From positions 19,937,118 to 20,001,117 of the forward strand of contig NC_079149.1 of the NCBI RefSeq assembly GCF_945859685.1: a DNA stretch of 64,000 nt, in the 5' to 3' direction. The DNA comes from Eupeodes corollae. Its lineage: Eukaryota > Arthropoda > Insecta > Diptera > Syrphidae. The notes below the pieces were generated by a model, which had not been told where the DNA came from, ran no database searches, and was given only the letters and a program-made list of their open reading frames with translations. Within the stretch, counting starts at the first letter, position 1, and every line of letters begins with the position of its first letter. This document shows positions 1-10,385 of the stretch, piece after piece. Made by a program: the position numbers and the translations under genes.

Positions 1-823
1 TATCGTTAAGACAAACAAAAAACATTGAATATACACAAAAAAATGGTAAGATTAAGTCGCACATACTTGCTTTCATAGTCGAGGATATTGAGCTTGAAAA
101 TCCATTCAACGTCATTAATGAGGTTTCCCATGGATAAAATAAATCAATTTATTCCTAATCTAGATCTGTCAAAATATAAATTTTCCCTATTTTTCCATTT
201 AATGGGGCAAAATAATTTGATTCATATTTGCTCCACCAAACTCGTGAACGAGAAAACATAGTTGCACTAATACAAGGACAAATTAAAATTAATTTGAACC
301 GTGTTCCATGCCAGAAAAAATCAAAATCAATCAATTTTTGACGGATATCTGACTATACCCAAGGAAACCCCCATAAGTTTTAATAATATCTTAAGTATAT
401 TTTTTTGTAAATAAATTGTTTTGAAAGGGTTTCTAATACCAATCACTTACACTTTTCCCAATTAACTACATTCAAATTGTAACATTAAGTTTTTGAAACA
501 TACTGACAAATATGAAAATAATGTTGAAATTTGAGATTCAAAATCAGAACTAAAAAATAACTCCAAAACGTATTTTTTCAAACCATAAATTAATTTCAAA
601 ATATCGTGTATGACCGGCTCAAGATAGTTTTAAAATTGTGCTTATATTAAGTTTCAAAAACAAAAAAAGGCAAGATTATATTAAGAGGGCATAACATTCA
701 ATTCTCAAAATGAATCGGAGAGGTCAATAATGACCAAATGCGATAGCTTTTAATTTGAGTCATCACATCTCGTATTGGAATCGGAAATAATGTAAATCAG
801 TTTGTCCAGATTATTTGAAGATT
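1..823. other. intergenic DNA upstream of the NIM-repeat gene
   Basis: AT-rich sequence with stops in all frames and no recognisable element. It should contain the promoter of the gene starting at 824. An initiator-like TCAGTT lies at 797-802 and a GATA core at 742-745 (GATA factors drive many insect blood-cell genes). There is no convincing TATA box, so the promoter itself is not located. Confidence 0.4.
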
Positions 824-1584
824 ATGGTTAACAAAATTTGCTTAGGGCTCATTGGCGTTTTGATGTTGAATTCCGTCCAAGGAATAAAACACGTCGATTG
901 TGGATTGTGGGTGCAAAATGCAAAAATTGAAATGAGATGCAGTTGCGATGACGGAGAAGTGCCCTTTGGATGGTTGTAAGTATTTTCAATTAATAGATTA
1001 TCCAACTTCCAACGAAAATAGTTATAATTCAATCTTAAAGATGTCGTCCAGAAGATGCTTCCTGCCCAAATGGTTATTTTGATATTTTTGAAAACCGATG
1101 TAAATGTATTCGATACGTCGATGAATATGATTCGAATTCTGCATGTGAAGACCTCTGTGATGATGAATGTGAAAATGGGATTTGTCTGGCTTCGGGAAGG
1201 TGTTCCTGCAAAGCGGGTTATTCGATGTCCAAGGCCAATAAATGCGAACCAGTTTGTGCAAATGGATGTGAACATGGCGTTTGCGTAGGTCCTAACAAAT
1301 GCCAATGTTTTGAAGGTTACTCCTTAACCACTTCAAACAAATGTGTGCCAATTTGCGAATATGAGTGTGAAAACGGATATTGCATGTATCCAAATTGGTG
1401 TTCCTGCAACACTGGGTATAGGCGCGTGGGACCGAATAAATGTGACCCAGTGTGTTCCGAAGATGGATGTGGTATTGGTGCATGTGTAGCTCCTGGAGAA
1501 TGTGAATGCCAACGTGGTTATTCTAAGGACGACGACGGAAAATGTTCAATTTGTGGGCAGGAATGTGAAGACTACGAATTTTAG
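824..1584 (+). CDS. secreted NIM-repeat (Nimrod B-like) protein, two exons
   Basis: Exons are 824-975 and 1041-1584. The 65-bp intron starts GTAAGT and ends TTAAAG, and splits a Leu codon (TT|A). The joined product is 231 residues. Residues 1-20 form a hydrophobic signal peptide ending at Gly20. A Cys-rich N-terminal part (residues 26-73) is followed by four repeats at about 86-111, 119-144, 152-177 and 185-211. Each repeat has the NIM signature CxPxC, then CxNGxC-like, then CxCxxGY (examples: CEPVC, CSCNTGY). There is no membrane segment or GPI-like tail, so the protein is probably secreted. In insects NIM repeats occur in Nimrod A/B/C, Eater and Draper, which act in haemocyte binding and phagocytosis; a short secreted form fits Nimrod B best. 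Family assignment is strong; the exact orthologue and function are inference. No AATAAA lies close downstream; AATATA occurs near 1627. Confidence 0.82.
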
Positions 1585-1599
1585 ATCTTTAAAAATATT

Positions 1600-2050
1600 A
1601 ACGTAACATAATTTTGTATAAGTTTGAATATATTTTTTAAAATCAAAATACAATTTTATGAGAGTAATTTTTTTGTATATCGGTTAAATACATGTGCTAG
1701 TTTTGAAAAGTTGTGTTTTGTCTACAAATAGGAAAAGCATTTTACTTAAAAAAAACTGAAAGAATTAACGATTTCAATGTTTTGCTAAAAACTTTTGATA
1801 ACAGAATTCCCTACTTTTTATCTCCATGTCAAGATTCTCATATTTCTCTTTCCACGTAATTGTCCAATTCTAATAAATGATTCAAAAACTCAATTCGGTG
1901 CTTCGTCGTTAAAGCATAACCCACCCACAAATGCCAGTGGCACTTGCATGGAAGAAAGTATTCAACTTTTTCATCTCGTTTTAAAATAGGATGGCTGTAA
2001 AGATGATCAGGGGAGGATTAAAGTAGATTCGCAGGCTATGTTGAGAATAT
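1600..2050. other. AT-rich intergenic segment
   Basis: This holds the likely 3'UTR of the NIM-repeat gene (to about 1650) and unassigned sequence. An AATAAA at 1872-1877 is the nearest canonical poly(A) signal, but it is about 290 bp past the stop. The short open frame at 1795-1989 has no recognisable features. Confidence 0.35.
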
Positions 2051-2079
2051 GGAAACACCACTTCCCCAAACTTATGACG

Positions 2080-3340
2080 AATCAAGTTCTGTTGTAAATA
2101 AGATTGAACCTCTGAACCTAAGAGACGCAGAAGAACAATTCCTCCTACTCGAACTCGACGAAATTAAAATAACTAAGTCCAACAAAGCTACTACATCGCT
2201 GCCGAATTATTCAGAGCAGGCAATAACCTGGTAGCATATCTTATTAGTGGAATCTCAGCAAAGTTATATTCAAAACAGGAGATCCTTTGAATTGCACCAA
2301 CTTCAGAGGCATCAGTCTCCTGAACATTGCCTATAAGATCTAATTTGCCTTATTATATGAACGTCTGAAGCCGTTCGTCAACAACTTGATAGGTCCTTAT
2401 CAGTATGGCTTTAGACCAGGAAAGTCCACCAATGACTTAATATTCACATTACGTTCGATCTAGGAAAAAGCCCAGGAACTTCAAATCTCGTTATCGATTT
2501 CATAGCCACGTGTGCCAAACGTGTTCGTTTGTGCAGAATGTCGATGGATATGAAAAGATCTCAAAGATGCAATTGAAGTAAAAAAGTTTTAAAACAAGGC
2601 GATGCACTGTCATGCGACTTCTTCAACAATTGTACAAAACTCAACCATCAAAACTAGAGGCGAAATCTTCTTAAGGTCCATCCAATTACTTAGATACGCT
2701 CCCGATGATATCGACATAATTGGTAGATCAAAGCGAGATGTCAGTTTTGTGTTTTTGAGCATTGCGACGGAAGCGGAGAAGATAGGTTTAGTGGTCAATG
2801 AGGACAATACCAAATATATGTCGTCATTAAAAAGGACATTTAACTACGATTTCTTGGAAAAGACGTCACCATAGACAGCTTTAACTTTGAGGTAGTTAAA
2901 GACCTTTTCTACCTAGCCACTGCTATAAATTCAGACAACGAAATCAAACGAAGAATTGCTCTTGCATATCGGTGCTTCTTTGGACATAGAAGGCAATTGA
3001 GTAGTCCTTTCTTCAGCATCTAATGTCACATTCTGTAAGACTTTCATCATTCCGGTTCTCAATTATGGCCTTAAGGCCTTAACCCTGTCAAAGATAGATT
3101 AGAGCGTCTTAGGATGCTTCCGGAGAAAATTTATTCGGGTGATTTTTGGTCCCGTCTACATAGACTGAGAACGGAGAAGAAAATACTAAGACGAACTAGG
3201 GACCTAGCTGGAGAGGAAGCTAGCTGGAGAAGTGGAGAGGCATGTTGGTTCCAGCCCAGGTCTGTTCCGGACTGTAGTGCCACCCTAAGTATTTAAGTTC
3301 TAATACTGTAGTGCCACCCTAAGTAAGTTCTTATAAGTAG
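2080..3340 (+). mobile_element. decayed non-LTR retrotransposon, RT region (RTE-like)
   Basis: Fragments of a reverse transcriptase can be followed across several frames. Near 2290-2460 the text reads as FRGISLLN, then YERLKPFVNN, QYGFRPGKSTND. The QGDALSCDFFN block follows at about 2600, and the YADD active-site box near 2695 has a 3-bp insertion, giving YAPDDIDI. Downstream, MGLxVNED-like and NRQLSS-like blocks run to about 3010. Part of the palm (the FIDFKAAYD block) is deleted around 2480-2580. Stops and frameshifts rule out activity. At the 3' end a phrase beginning CTGTAGTGCCACCCTAAGTA occurs twice (about 3272 and 3306), like the short terminal repeats of RTE-type LINEs. The same family recurs near 20.1 kb. 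Confidence 0.75.
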
Positions 3341-3445
3341 TTTCATTTAGAACAGACCACTATTGTGGCAAATGTCACTTTTGAAACTGTAATCTTCTGA
3401 AATTTGACAAGGAAGAACTATGCCATTATTAAAAATGGAATAATA

Positions 3446-4545
3446 CAATAGGCAGGTACAAATGAAGGAAGGGACTTGAAGGTAGTAGACCAAGAGCAGC
3501 GACTTAATTTTTATTGTGGAATTAAACCAGATCATATTAAAGTTGCAGGTAGTCTTAGTAATATTTTGGCGATAACATAAACGTACTGGCCGCGATTCCG
3601 AGAAAAAATTCACTAAAAGTGTAACTTTTCCAAAAATTGAAATAGGGAGGAAAACCATTTCAAATGCATTGCTTCTAGACGCCTATTATTCGTTAATTAC
3701 AAATATTATGGTTTTAACAGGCGTGTAGGGTAGGTGGCCGCTTTTGTTCAGCAGAGGTCGCTTATAACGCGTTAATTTTTGTTAAGTTTTTAGACTTTTG
3801 GGAAACCATTTGAAATAAGTTGCTAACCTACTTAACAGTTGGCAATTTTCTAGTAGCTGCAAAAGCAAAGCTTAGGAATGGACAGGTGCATACGACATAC
3901 ATAAGGGACTTGAAGTTTCTAGCATTTGATTGGCCAGCTGTCAAAAAATTGCAAAGTTGACTGCAAAGTTAATCTTAATTTTTCATTCAACTGGAAGCTG
4001 ATTTTTATATTTTCTTTACAATTATATTTGATGATTTATGTAAAAGACTTCCTTGTCAAATTGGAAAAGGAATAAGTATTAATTAAAAAAAGAGGTAGAA
4101 ATTTGGGTTGCCTGAGAAGTGTTTTGTAGAAAATTATATTTTTTGGTAGTTTTTGCACTATCAACTTAGGGTAGAGGTAAGTGAATTAAAGTTTCGAAGT
4201 TTATGGCAATTAAAAAAAACTTGCCTTGGTCAAATTAAACATTTAAAGAACGCAGTTGACTGCAAATAAGGTCCTTTATGTTGTCTTAACCAGCCCAATG
4301 TAGGTAATTTTATGGAAAAGTTGATTAGTTTTAACTCAAGTCTCTTATGGCAAAATGGACAATTGTCAGCTGATCTTGTTTCTTCATTCAACTAAAAGCT
4401 GAACTTTATAACTATGTAATTTATTTATTTAGTGTACATTAGCTGTCTACGTTGGTCACATTTTCCATTAAAAAAATGTAGTGGTCTTTTAATGAAGTCC
4501 ATTCTGTTGTCTGCACCTGTCTATTCTCAAAAACACATTTTAGGC
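3446..4545. repeat. inverted-repeat (foldback-like) repeat, about 670 bp, with a flanking partial copy
   Basis: The segment around 3876-3910 (GGACAGGTGCATAC and following bases) reappears in inverse orientation at about 4500-4535. This suggests a short inverted-repeat element of roughly 3873-4540. Inside it, phrases such as TTCATTCAACTxxAAGCTGA occur twice (near 3985 and 4385). A partial copy of the left arm (GCAGGTAC, then AAGGGACTTGAAG) lies at 3450-3485. There is no coding potential and no clear target duplication. Confidence 0.4.
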
Positions 4546-5050
4546 TTTGGAAAATTGACTAAAAACGTTTTGCAGTTGAAGTAGCAAAATTAGACCACAT
4601 TTGGGTCCTTTTGAACCACCTTAGTGACCGGTTATTCCTCAGGTTTATAATTTATCGTCGATCTATTGTGGTTTAACACCCAAATACTTTTATCTTTGAA
4701 ACTGTTTTTGACAGAAAGCTTTTCTAAATTACAGTTAAAGTTATTTATTTCCATATTTTTAACATTTTTTACTGCTCATAACTTTTGTTTTCAATAACAT
4801 TTATGTCATTGAACTACAACTAGCATCGAGTCCTAGCAATGTTCTAAATGATTGTTAGAACCCTGAACAAAAAAGTAGATACTCCAATTTTGGCTGAGTA
4901 CTTCAAAAATCTCCTGAATGGAAAATAAATTGGCAACCCCATCCAAATTACTCTGTGAATATCATGCCGGATTCTGTTAGTGCTATTCCACATAAGACAA
5001 TATCTTCATCGTGACAAATACTGGCCCAGCCCATCTAGAAAACGGAAAAA
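4546..5050. other. AT-rich intergenic segment
   Basis: No gene, RNA or element end can be supported here. It leads into the LINE remnant that starts near 5055. Confidence 0.3.
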
Positions 5051-5054
5051 AAAC

Positions 5055-5945
5055 TATAAGCCTTTTTTAGAATTCAAAGCAGCTTTCACTATTGATAGAA
5101 AAGCCTTATTTTACAAACCCTCAAATTTAGTCTCCGAAGATACTTAAAATACTGCAAAAGCCTTATCACCAAAATTGCCCAGCTGTATGGGGTGGTAATA
5201 TATTATCAGAATGGTTTCAAACAAAAGCAGGAGTAAAACAATTCTGCCTCCTTAGTCCACTTCTTTTCACTCTCTTCTTGGATGACCTCAGTGTATTGTA
5301 CATCTGCCAGGTTATGGTGTACGTGGACTACTTAGTATTATTGGCTAACAATAAAAATAAGATGGAACTTATGATTTATGGAATTAAAGCTAAACACAAG
5401 CTAGTCAAAAATCTGGATTTTCCGAAATGGAACTGGCCGGTTTGCAAGAAATGAGAAATGGTACTGCAGAAACGAAGACAATTTTCAAACAATACAAGTA
5501 TCAGGAAGTCCTGCTAATACCACAAATTTCCTTAAAGACACACTTGAAAGAAAAGCTGAAATGGCCAAAAAGAGCGATTAACAATACAATAAAATTTTCA
5601 AAAAAGAAAATATGTATTGTCAAATGTTCTAAATATAGAACATTTACAGCAGAAGTTAAGAAACTCCAAATTTATTTTTCATCAAGATTTTCAGACTTCC
5701 GAATAACACGTCGAACTATATACTAAACACTGAGACCGGATTACCACCATTGTTAACATCCACCCTAAAGCTCCATCTTGACTACATGAAGAAGGTGATG
5801 AACTAACCAAACCCAAGATAGCCAGAAGAGATTGGCGTACAAGCATCTCCAACATGGCCTGGGAATTAAGAATTACTTCCATAATGATCTAATCTAGATT
5901 CCATACAACTTCAAGAAATATCAAAATTCCTCAATTAACAACAAT
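5055..5945 (+). mobile_element. decayed LINE reverse transcriptase remnant, second family
   Basis: Readable blocks in order are FLEFKAAFTIDRKALFYK (near 5068; the FxDFKAAFD motif), WGGNILSEWFQTKAGVKQ (near 5190), LLSPLLFTLFLDDL (near 5250) and VMVYVDYLVLLAN (near 5310). The YADD box has become YVDY, so the catalytic Asp pair is broken. Further 3' text near 5750-5930 (DYMKKV and similar) looks like the C-terminal part. Motif style is that of the R1/I/jockey group of LINEs and differs from the copy at 2.1 kb; a similar family occurs inverted at 39.2-40.85 kb. Multiple stops and a frameshift show it is dead. It lies just past the 3' end of the cathepsin-like gene, which reads toward it. Confidence 0.65.
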
Positions 5946-5984
5946 AAATTTCAAAATTAGTGGTGTTTTAATTAATACTAAATC

Positions 5985-5990
5985 TTTATT
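5985..5990 (-). terminator. candidate poly(A) signal of the TINAG/Swim-like gene
   Basis: Reading the minus strand downstream from the stop codon at 6732, this is the first AATAAA hexamer. It implies a 3'UTR of about 750 bp. The AT-rich DNA between 5990 and 6731 has no competing gene. No transcript data support it. Confidence 0.3.
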
Positions 5991-6731
5991 ATTATGAGTA
6001 CATACTCGACTTAATTTCTACAAACATTTACAAAACTCTTAACAAAAATATATTATAACTTACATATTTTTAATTTTTGTATAAATGTTCTTTTGTTTTC
6101 TTATATTAAATTTAAAATTAATAATATTATTATAGACAGAGAAGAAAAACAAAAACAAAGAAATAATTTAAAAAATTAGTTTTAAATACAAAAATGAACA
6201 ATTTTAGGTTCTTGGCAGTTAATGTTTCCACATGAACGCATTTTGATGTTTTATAAATTTAATTTTAATTAAAAAGAATTAAATAGTTAATAATAATATA
6301 ATAAAATATATCATCACAATACAAAAATATTTAACTAAATATACATTAAAAGAAGTGAATACAATGTTAATTACATAAGAGAACAATAATAATAAAACAA
6401 ACACAAATTTTTAAATCTAACGACGTTATGTGCTGCTATAGTTTTTGTTTGTTTAAATTTAAATAAACTTTTATAAATAAAATTGAATTCGATAAAATTG
6501 TTTGTTTGGTTTTGTTTTTGTTTTCAACAAATTTTTTCTTATAAATAATTATTTGTTGTTACTTAGTTAATACTCGTTCTTAAATATTTTTGATTCTGAT
6601 AAAAGTTTAGTTCATATGTACGTACGTATTAAAAATCACTTAAGTATGTTTATGATTTTCTTAGTTGTTTTTTAAATCATACCTAACTTTAAAATTAAGA
6701 GACCTTCAAGGAGGTGTGTGATTTGTGTCAT

Positions 6732-8977
6732 TTAGCCACGAAACTTAGGATTGGCTGATTTCACTCGATAACTGTTGTATACATTTGGCCATGAAGCCAA
6801 AACATATTCCTCAATACCGCATTCGTTACTGCCACGAAGGATGCGGAAGTAGCCATGTTCACCCCACCATCTGCCCCATGAATTGGCAGCAATCTGTTGA
6901 ATGGAGAGAGACATTTTTTATTACAGACAAATAAAGATGTTTATAAAATTTGAGGACTTACCCAATATTTATCACCATATCGTTCTTCACCCCAACCAAC
7001 AAGTTTCACCGAATGGAAACCTCGTTCACCACCTCGAGTTGCTCCAGACTTCCTATAGATACCACCCGAATATGAGAAGAAATCTCTGTAAACATACATT
7101 GTGGCCTGAACTGGGCCGGAATTCATAATTTCAACCATAATGTCAGTTTCGTTATTTATCGCATAAGCCGGTCCGACTGTATAGAATTCTTCACGTTCTG
7201 GATTTGATGCTGGGGGACAACGGGCTTTTCTTAGATTTCGGGTATGTTTGAATTTGCATTCAGTTTTATTGGCAATGTAAGGATAGCAGTTTTCTTCAAC
7301 GACACTGGAAAAATTAAACAAATAAAATAATTATATTAGATTAAGTTCAAAATAATTTGGATAAGATGAAGTTCAAACTAATTTGGACCTAAGACTGACA
7401 CAATTTAAAAAAACAACTGTCAAATAGTAATTCCATTATGTTGAAAACTAAGCATCTGAACACGTCTCAAAAGTGACAGTTCATAAAACCAGCCTTAGAA
7501 AATATGTATTATTTTGAAATGTCAAACGCTGTGAAATCATATAGCTACGAAAAGAAGGAGTTTTGTGATTTTTAATTCAGCAAAATATTAAGTTTTCATT
7601 CATTTAAAAATAAAATCAAATATGTGTGTTTGAATTCCCTGTCTCATTCCGTACCATTAAGTGGAATAAAGATACAACTAGGGATGTCAAAATGATGGAA
7701 ACACTAAGTGAAATGGGACTCATTATCGCCATTTTGTTATCCGATGAATGAGTTGGGGATGAACCCCCAATGAATTTTTGACATTTGATTCCTTCATCCG
7801 ATTTGATTGGGCAATCGGTAAAATCCTCATTGGTAGATATAAATGAAAATGATAATAATGACATTCAAATTTGCGACCTTCACCTACTTGAAAATAAACT
7901 AATACTTAGGCTATAGTTAAATTCTACTCGTACGTACCCTCTTTTGTGCAAGTACATCCAGGCAGCATCCAAATGTCCTCCATTACAACCGGGTTGTCTT
8001 GTTGCACAGGATAAAATGTTTTGTGGCGAAAGATTAACAACTTCCCTACCCTGAGATTGAATTGCATAACGATCAGATGCAACGGAAGTGGTTGAAATAG
8101 CCCATGAAGAACCGCACCAACCTTCAAACAAAATTTAAACAGTAAAATAAGTCAAAGCTGTTTTGAAAATTGATTTATCAATCAATTACCTTGATCTGGT
8201 ACTTCAGTAACATAATTTACCCACTTGTCAACGGAATTAAAGGATCTTGGTAAACTCAAGTGTGGACTTGATAGTCTAGACATGGCCTTAACTCGGACTG
8301 ACGGTTCCAATGTACCTAAATAAAAAAAAATATTTTATACAAATCTTGACAGATGATTATTTTTTGTAAATTTATACCTAAACGCAATTTCAATCCTTCC
8401 TTGTATTTTCTACCCCAAAATTCTTCATATTTTCTCGCTGACCAACCGAGATCTGAGATCGAATTAACATTATAAATGAGATCTTCATCTGTCAAACACA
8501 GATCTTGACTACAAACAACACGACCATCTTGTTGACATTTGCAAACATTACAATTATCCATGACAGTTGACAGCGGTTTCATATTTCGATTATTATAAAT
8601 ACATGCTTTTAGTGGATGGGCAATTGGTTCGTTTAGACAAAACGGTTTGTAATCGGGACAACAATCGCCGGGATTCCAATTACAAAATTGATCACAGTAA
8701 CACAGGGTGTCTATAAATTAAAATAAAAAAAATACAAATTTAAATAAGACGAATTTAATTAAAAAGCTTAAATGATAAAATAAAACTTACTTGAAATTTG
8801 AACTGAACAATTATCTTGTCGGTTATTACAGCAAATATTATGACGTTTGCAATAATCTCCAGGGAATTCTTCTCGCAAATCTTCCCTATAATCATTTGCA
8901 GCTATCACAGCTATTAGAATAGCTGCTACAATAACTTGTGATGCTATATGCTGTAATCTGAGATTCATTTTGCCCAT
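6732..8977 (-). CDS. Swim: inactive cathepsin B-like secreted protein, TINAG/Swim family, six coding exons
   Basis: Coding exons (minus strand order) are 8977-8791, 8710-8378, 8315-8190, 8121-7938, 7304-6962 and 6893-6732. All introns are GT-AG, phases agree, and the joined frame is exactly 445 codons (444 residues), close to the usual length of this family. Residues 1-27 are a hydrophobic signal segment. About residues 40-90 form a Cys-rich somatomedin-B-like domain (CYCDQFCN, DCCPDY). A second Cys cluster follows (CNVCKC), then a papain-family C1A domain from about residue 190. The active-site block reads DQGWCGSSWA: the catalytic Cys is replaced by Ser221. His374 (GFHSVKLVGWG) and Asn395 (AANSWG) remain. 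This pattern defines the non-proteolytic TINAG/TINAG-like proteins; fly Swim (secreted Wingless-interacting molecule) is the insect member. The Wg-binding role here is inferred from that family only. Confidence 0.92.
7305..7937 (-). other. largest intron (633 bp) of the TINAG/Swim-like gene
   Basis: The donor is GTACGT after the codons for HKRG, and the acceptor TTTTTCCAG precedes VVEENCYPY. It is much longer than the other four introns within the coding region (62-80 bp). The middle part (about 7640-7870) is less AT-rich and carries an 82-codon open frame with no recognisable features; it may be an old insertion. Confidence 0.6.
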
Positions 8978-9003
8978 GTTTTAAAAGCAACGTTTTTAGG
9001 TTA

Positions 9004-9016
9004 ACTGCAAAGAAAT
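9004..9016 (-). promoter_or_regulatory. candidate splice acceptor in the 5'UTR of the TINAG/Swim-like gene
   Basis: On the minus strand TTTCTTTGCAG ends 27 nt before the ATG at 8977, giving a pyrimidine-rich acceptor. If used, the 5'UTR is split and the promoter lies farther upstream (higher coordinates). No TATA or initiator is evident between 8980 and 9200. Confidence 0.4.
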
Positions 9017-9221
9017 TATACATAAATAAATTATAAATTAAGTAACGTTTTTTTAAATAATTAAATATGGGCTTAAGAACACATGACAAAAAATAACTAT
9101 TTATAAAAAAAATGTTTATTACAGAAGCTATCTAGGAGGATGCAGATTTTGAGAATTAACTTCACAGCGATAATAACTTCATCGTGAATAGGAATTTATT
9201 TAAGTTGTGAATTTTATTAAG

Positions 9222-10152
9222 AAAAAAAGAGGGTGATAACTTCCCATCTTGTCTGTCTATTTGTCTTGCATAAAAGTTTGTAGTTTTTCGTGTTGGATTT
9301 AAAAAGTTGTTAGTTGAATTATTTTTAAACATTTTTAAATTACGAACAATATTGTTCATATAAAGAAAAATTTGTTTTACTAATTTTAGCAGCATTTCTT
9401 ATTTTTTTTACAAATTAGATGAATAAAATTAATTTTAGAGGTATTAAGAATCGAAAATCAATTTTTAACAAATTTGGGTAATATTTTTTATGAAAAAACG
9501 GAATACCTATTGGATTTTTATAAAAAATAAATATAAAATAAATAAATGCGAAATAAAAAGAGTTTAAAGACAATATTTTTAATTTTCAAAAGCTTTTTAA
9601 ACAGTAAGTAAATTTTTACCAAGTTTTGTTGTTTTTTTGTTAGTTTTTTTTTTGTAAAAAATAGATTTTCCTCAAAATTTTACTGAATGTTGACAACATC
9701 ATTTTTTAAAAGATAAAAGTAGTCTAATATTCCAAAGTTTTGAAAAGATATTTGAGTCGAAAATCAATGTTTACCAACATCGAGTAATGTTTTTTTTAGG
9801 TTTTTATTTTTTATAAAAAAAACTGTCAATTCGATTTTTCTCAAAATTTAATTGAATTTTTTTTTTAAATATATTTGTTTTATATCACATTACAATTTAT
9901 TATATAAAATTTAATTCAAGTCTCTAGCGTTTTTGGTTTGTAAGATATTTATGGTTAACCAAAATTGTCACCTTTTTTTAAACTGCTATAGTAAAAAAAC
10001 CGCCCACGCAATTTTCTTGAGAGCCCTTTCTGCCTTTTTATCTGTATAACAAATTCAGGCACGCACAGACATTTTTCTAAAAATCTGTTATATCGACTCT
10101 AGCTACCATGAAACGTCGAGAAATACCAAAATTTTCAATTCGACAAACTTTT
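9222..10152 (-). repeat. copy 1 of the ~173-bp-unit repeat family
   Basis: In plus-strand order the copy begins with the GC-rich end (GATAACTTCCCATC, then TTTGTCTTGC). It continues through T-rich ~173-bp units that share ACTGTCAATTCGATTTTT, and then the leader module: TTAACCAAAATTGTCACC, an AC-rich stretch and TTTCTTGAGAGCCC. It ends near TTCAATTCGACAAA. The outermost hairpin end is missing, because a SINE fragment follows immediately. No coding capacity. Confidence 0.7.
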
Positions 10153-10385
10153 AACCATCCCTGTGTGTTGGTACTGTTGTCAGATGAAGGGGACCTACAG
10201 TTTTAAGCCGAATCTGGCTAATTAGAGAAAGTACCTTTCATGACAAGAATTACTCTTGGAGGATTTGTCAATTTCTAGCAAGAGGCAGTACCCGTGTAAG
10301 AAACTTAATATTGCACAAGCCGAGCTTGTATCCAAGACTTCTGGCATGACAGTCCAACGCATTAGCCATCATGCAACGGGTGCTA
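10153..10385 (-). mobile_element. SINE copy 1 (tRNA-derived), tail-truncated
   Basis: This matches the minus strand of the complete SINE at 33585: GGGGACCTACAGTTTTAAGC, GAGGCAGTACCCGTG, GACAGTCCAACGCATTAGCC and a terminal CAACGGGTGC. The tail side lacks about 50 bp. It abuts a copy of the ~173-bp-unit family. Confidence 0.75.
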
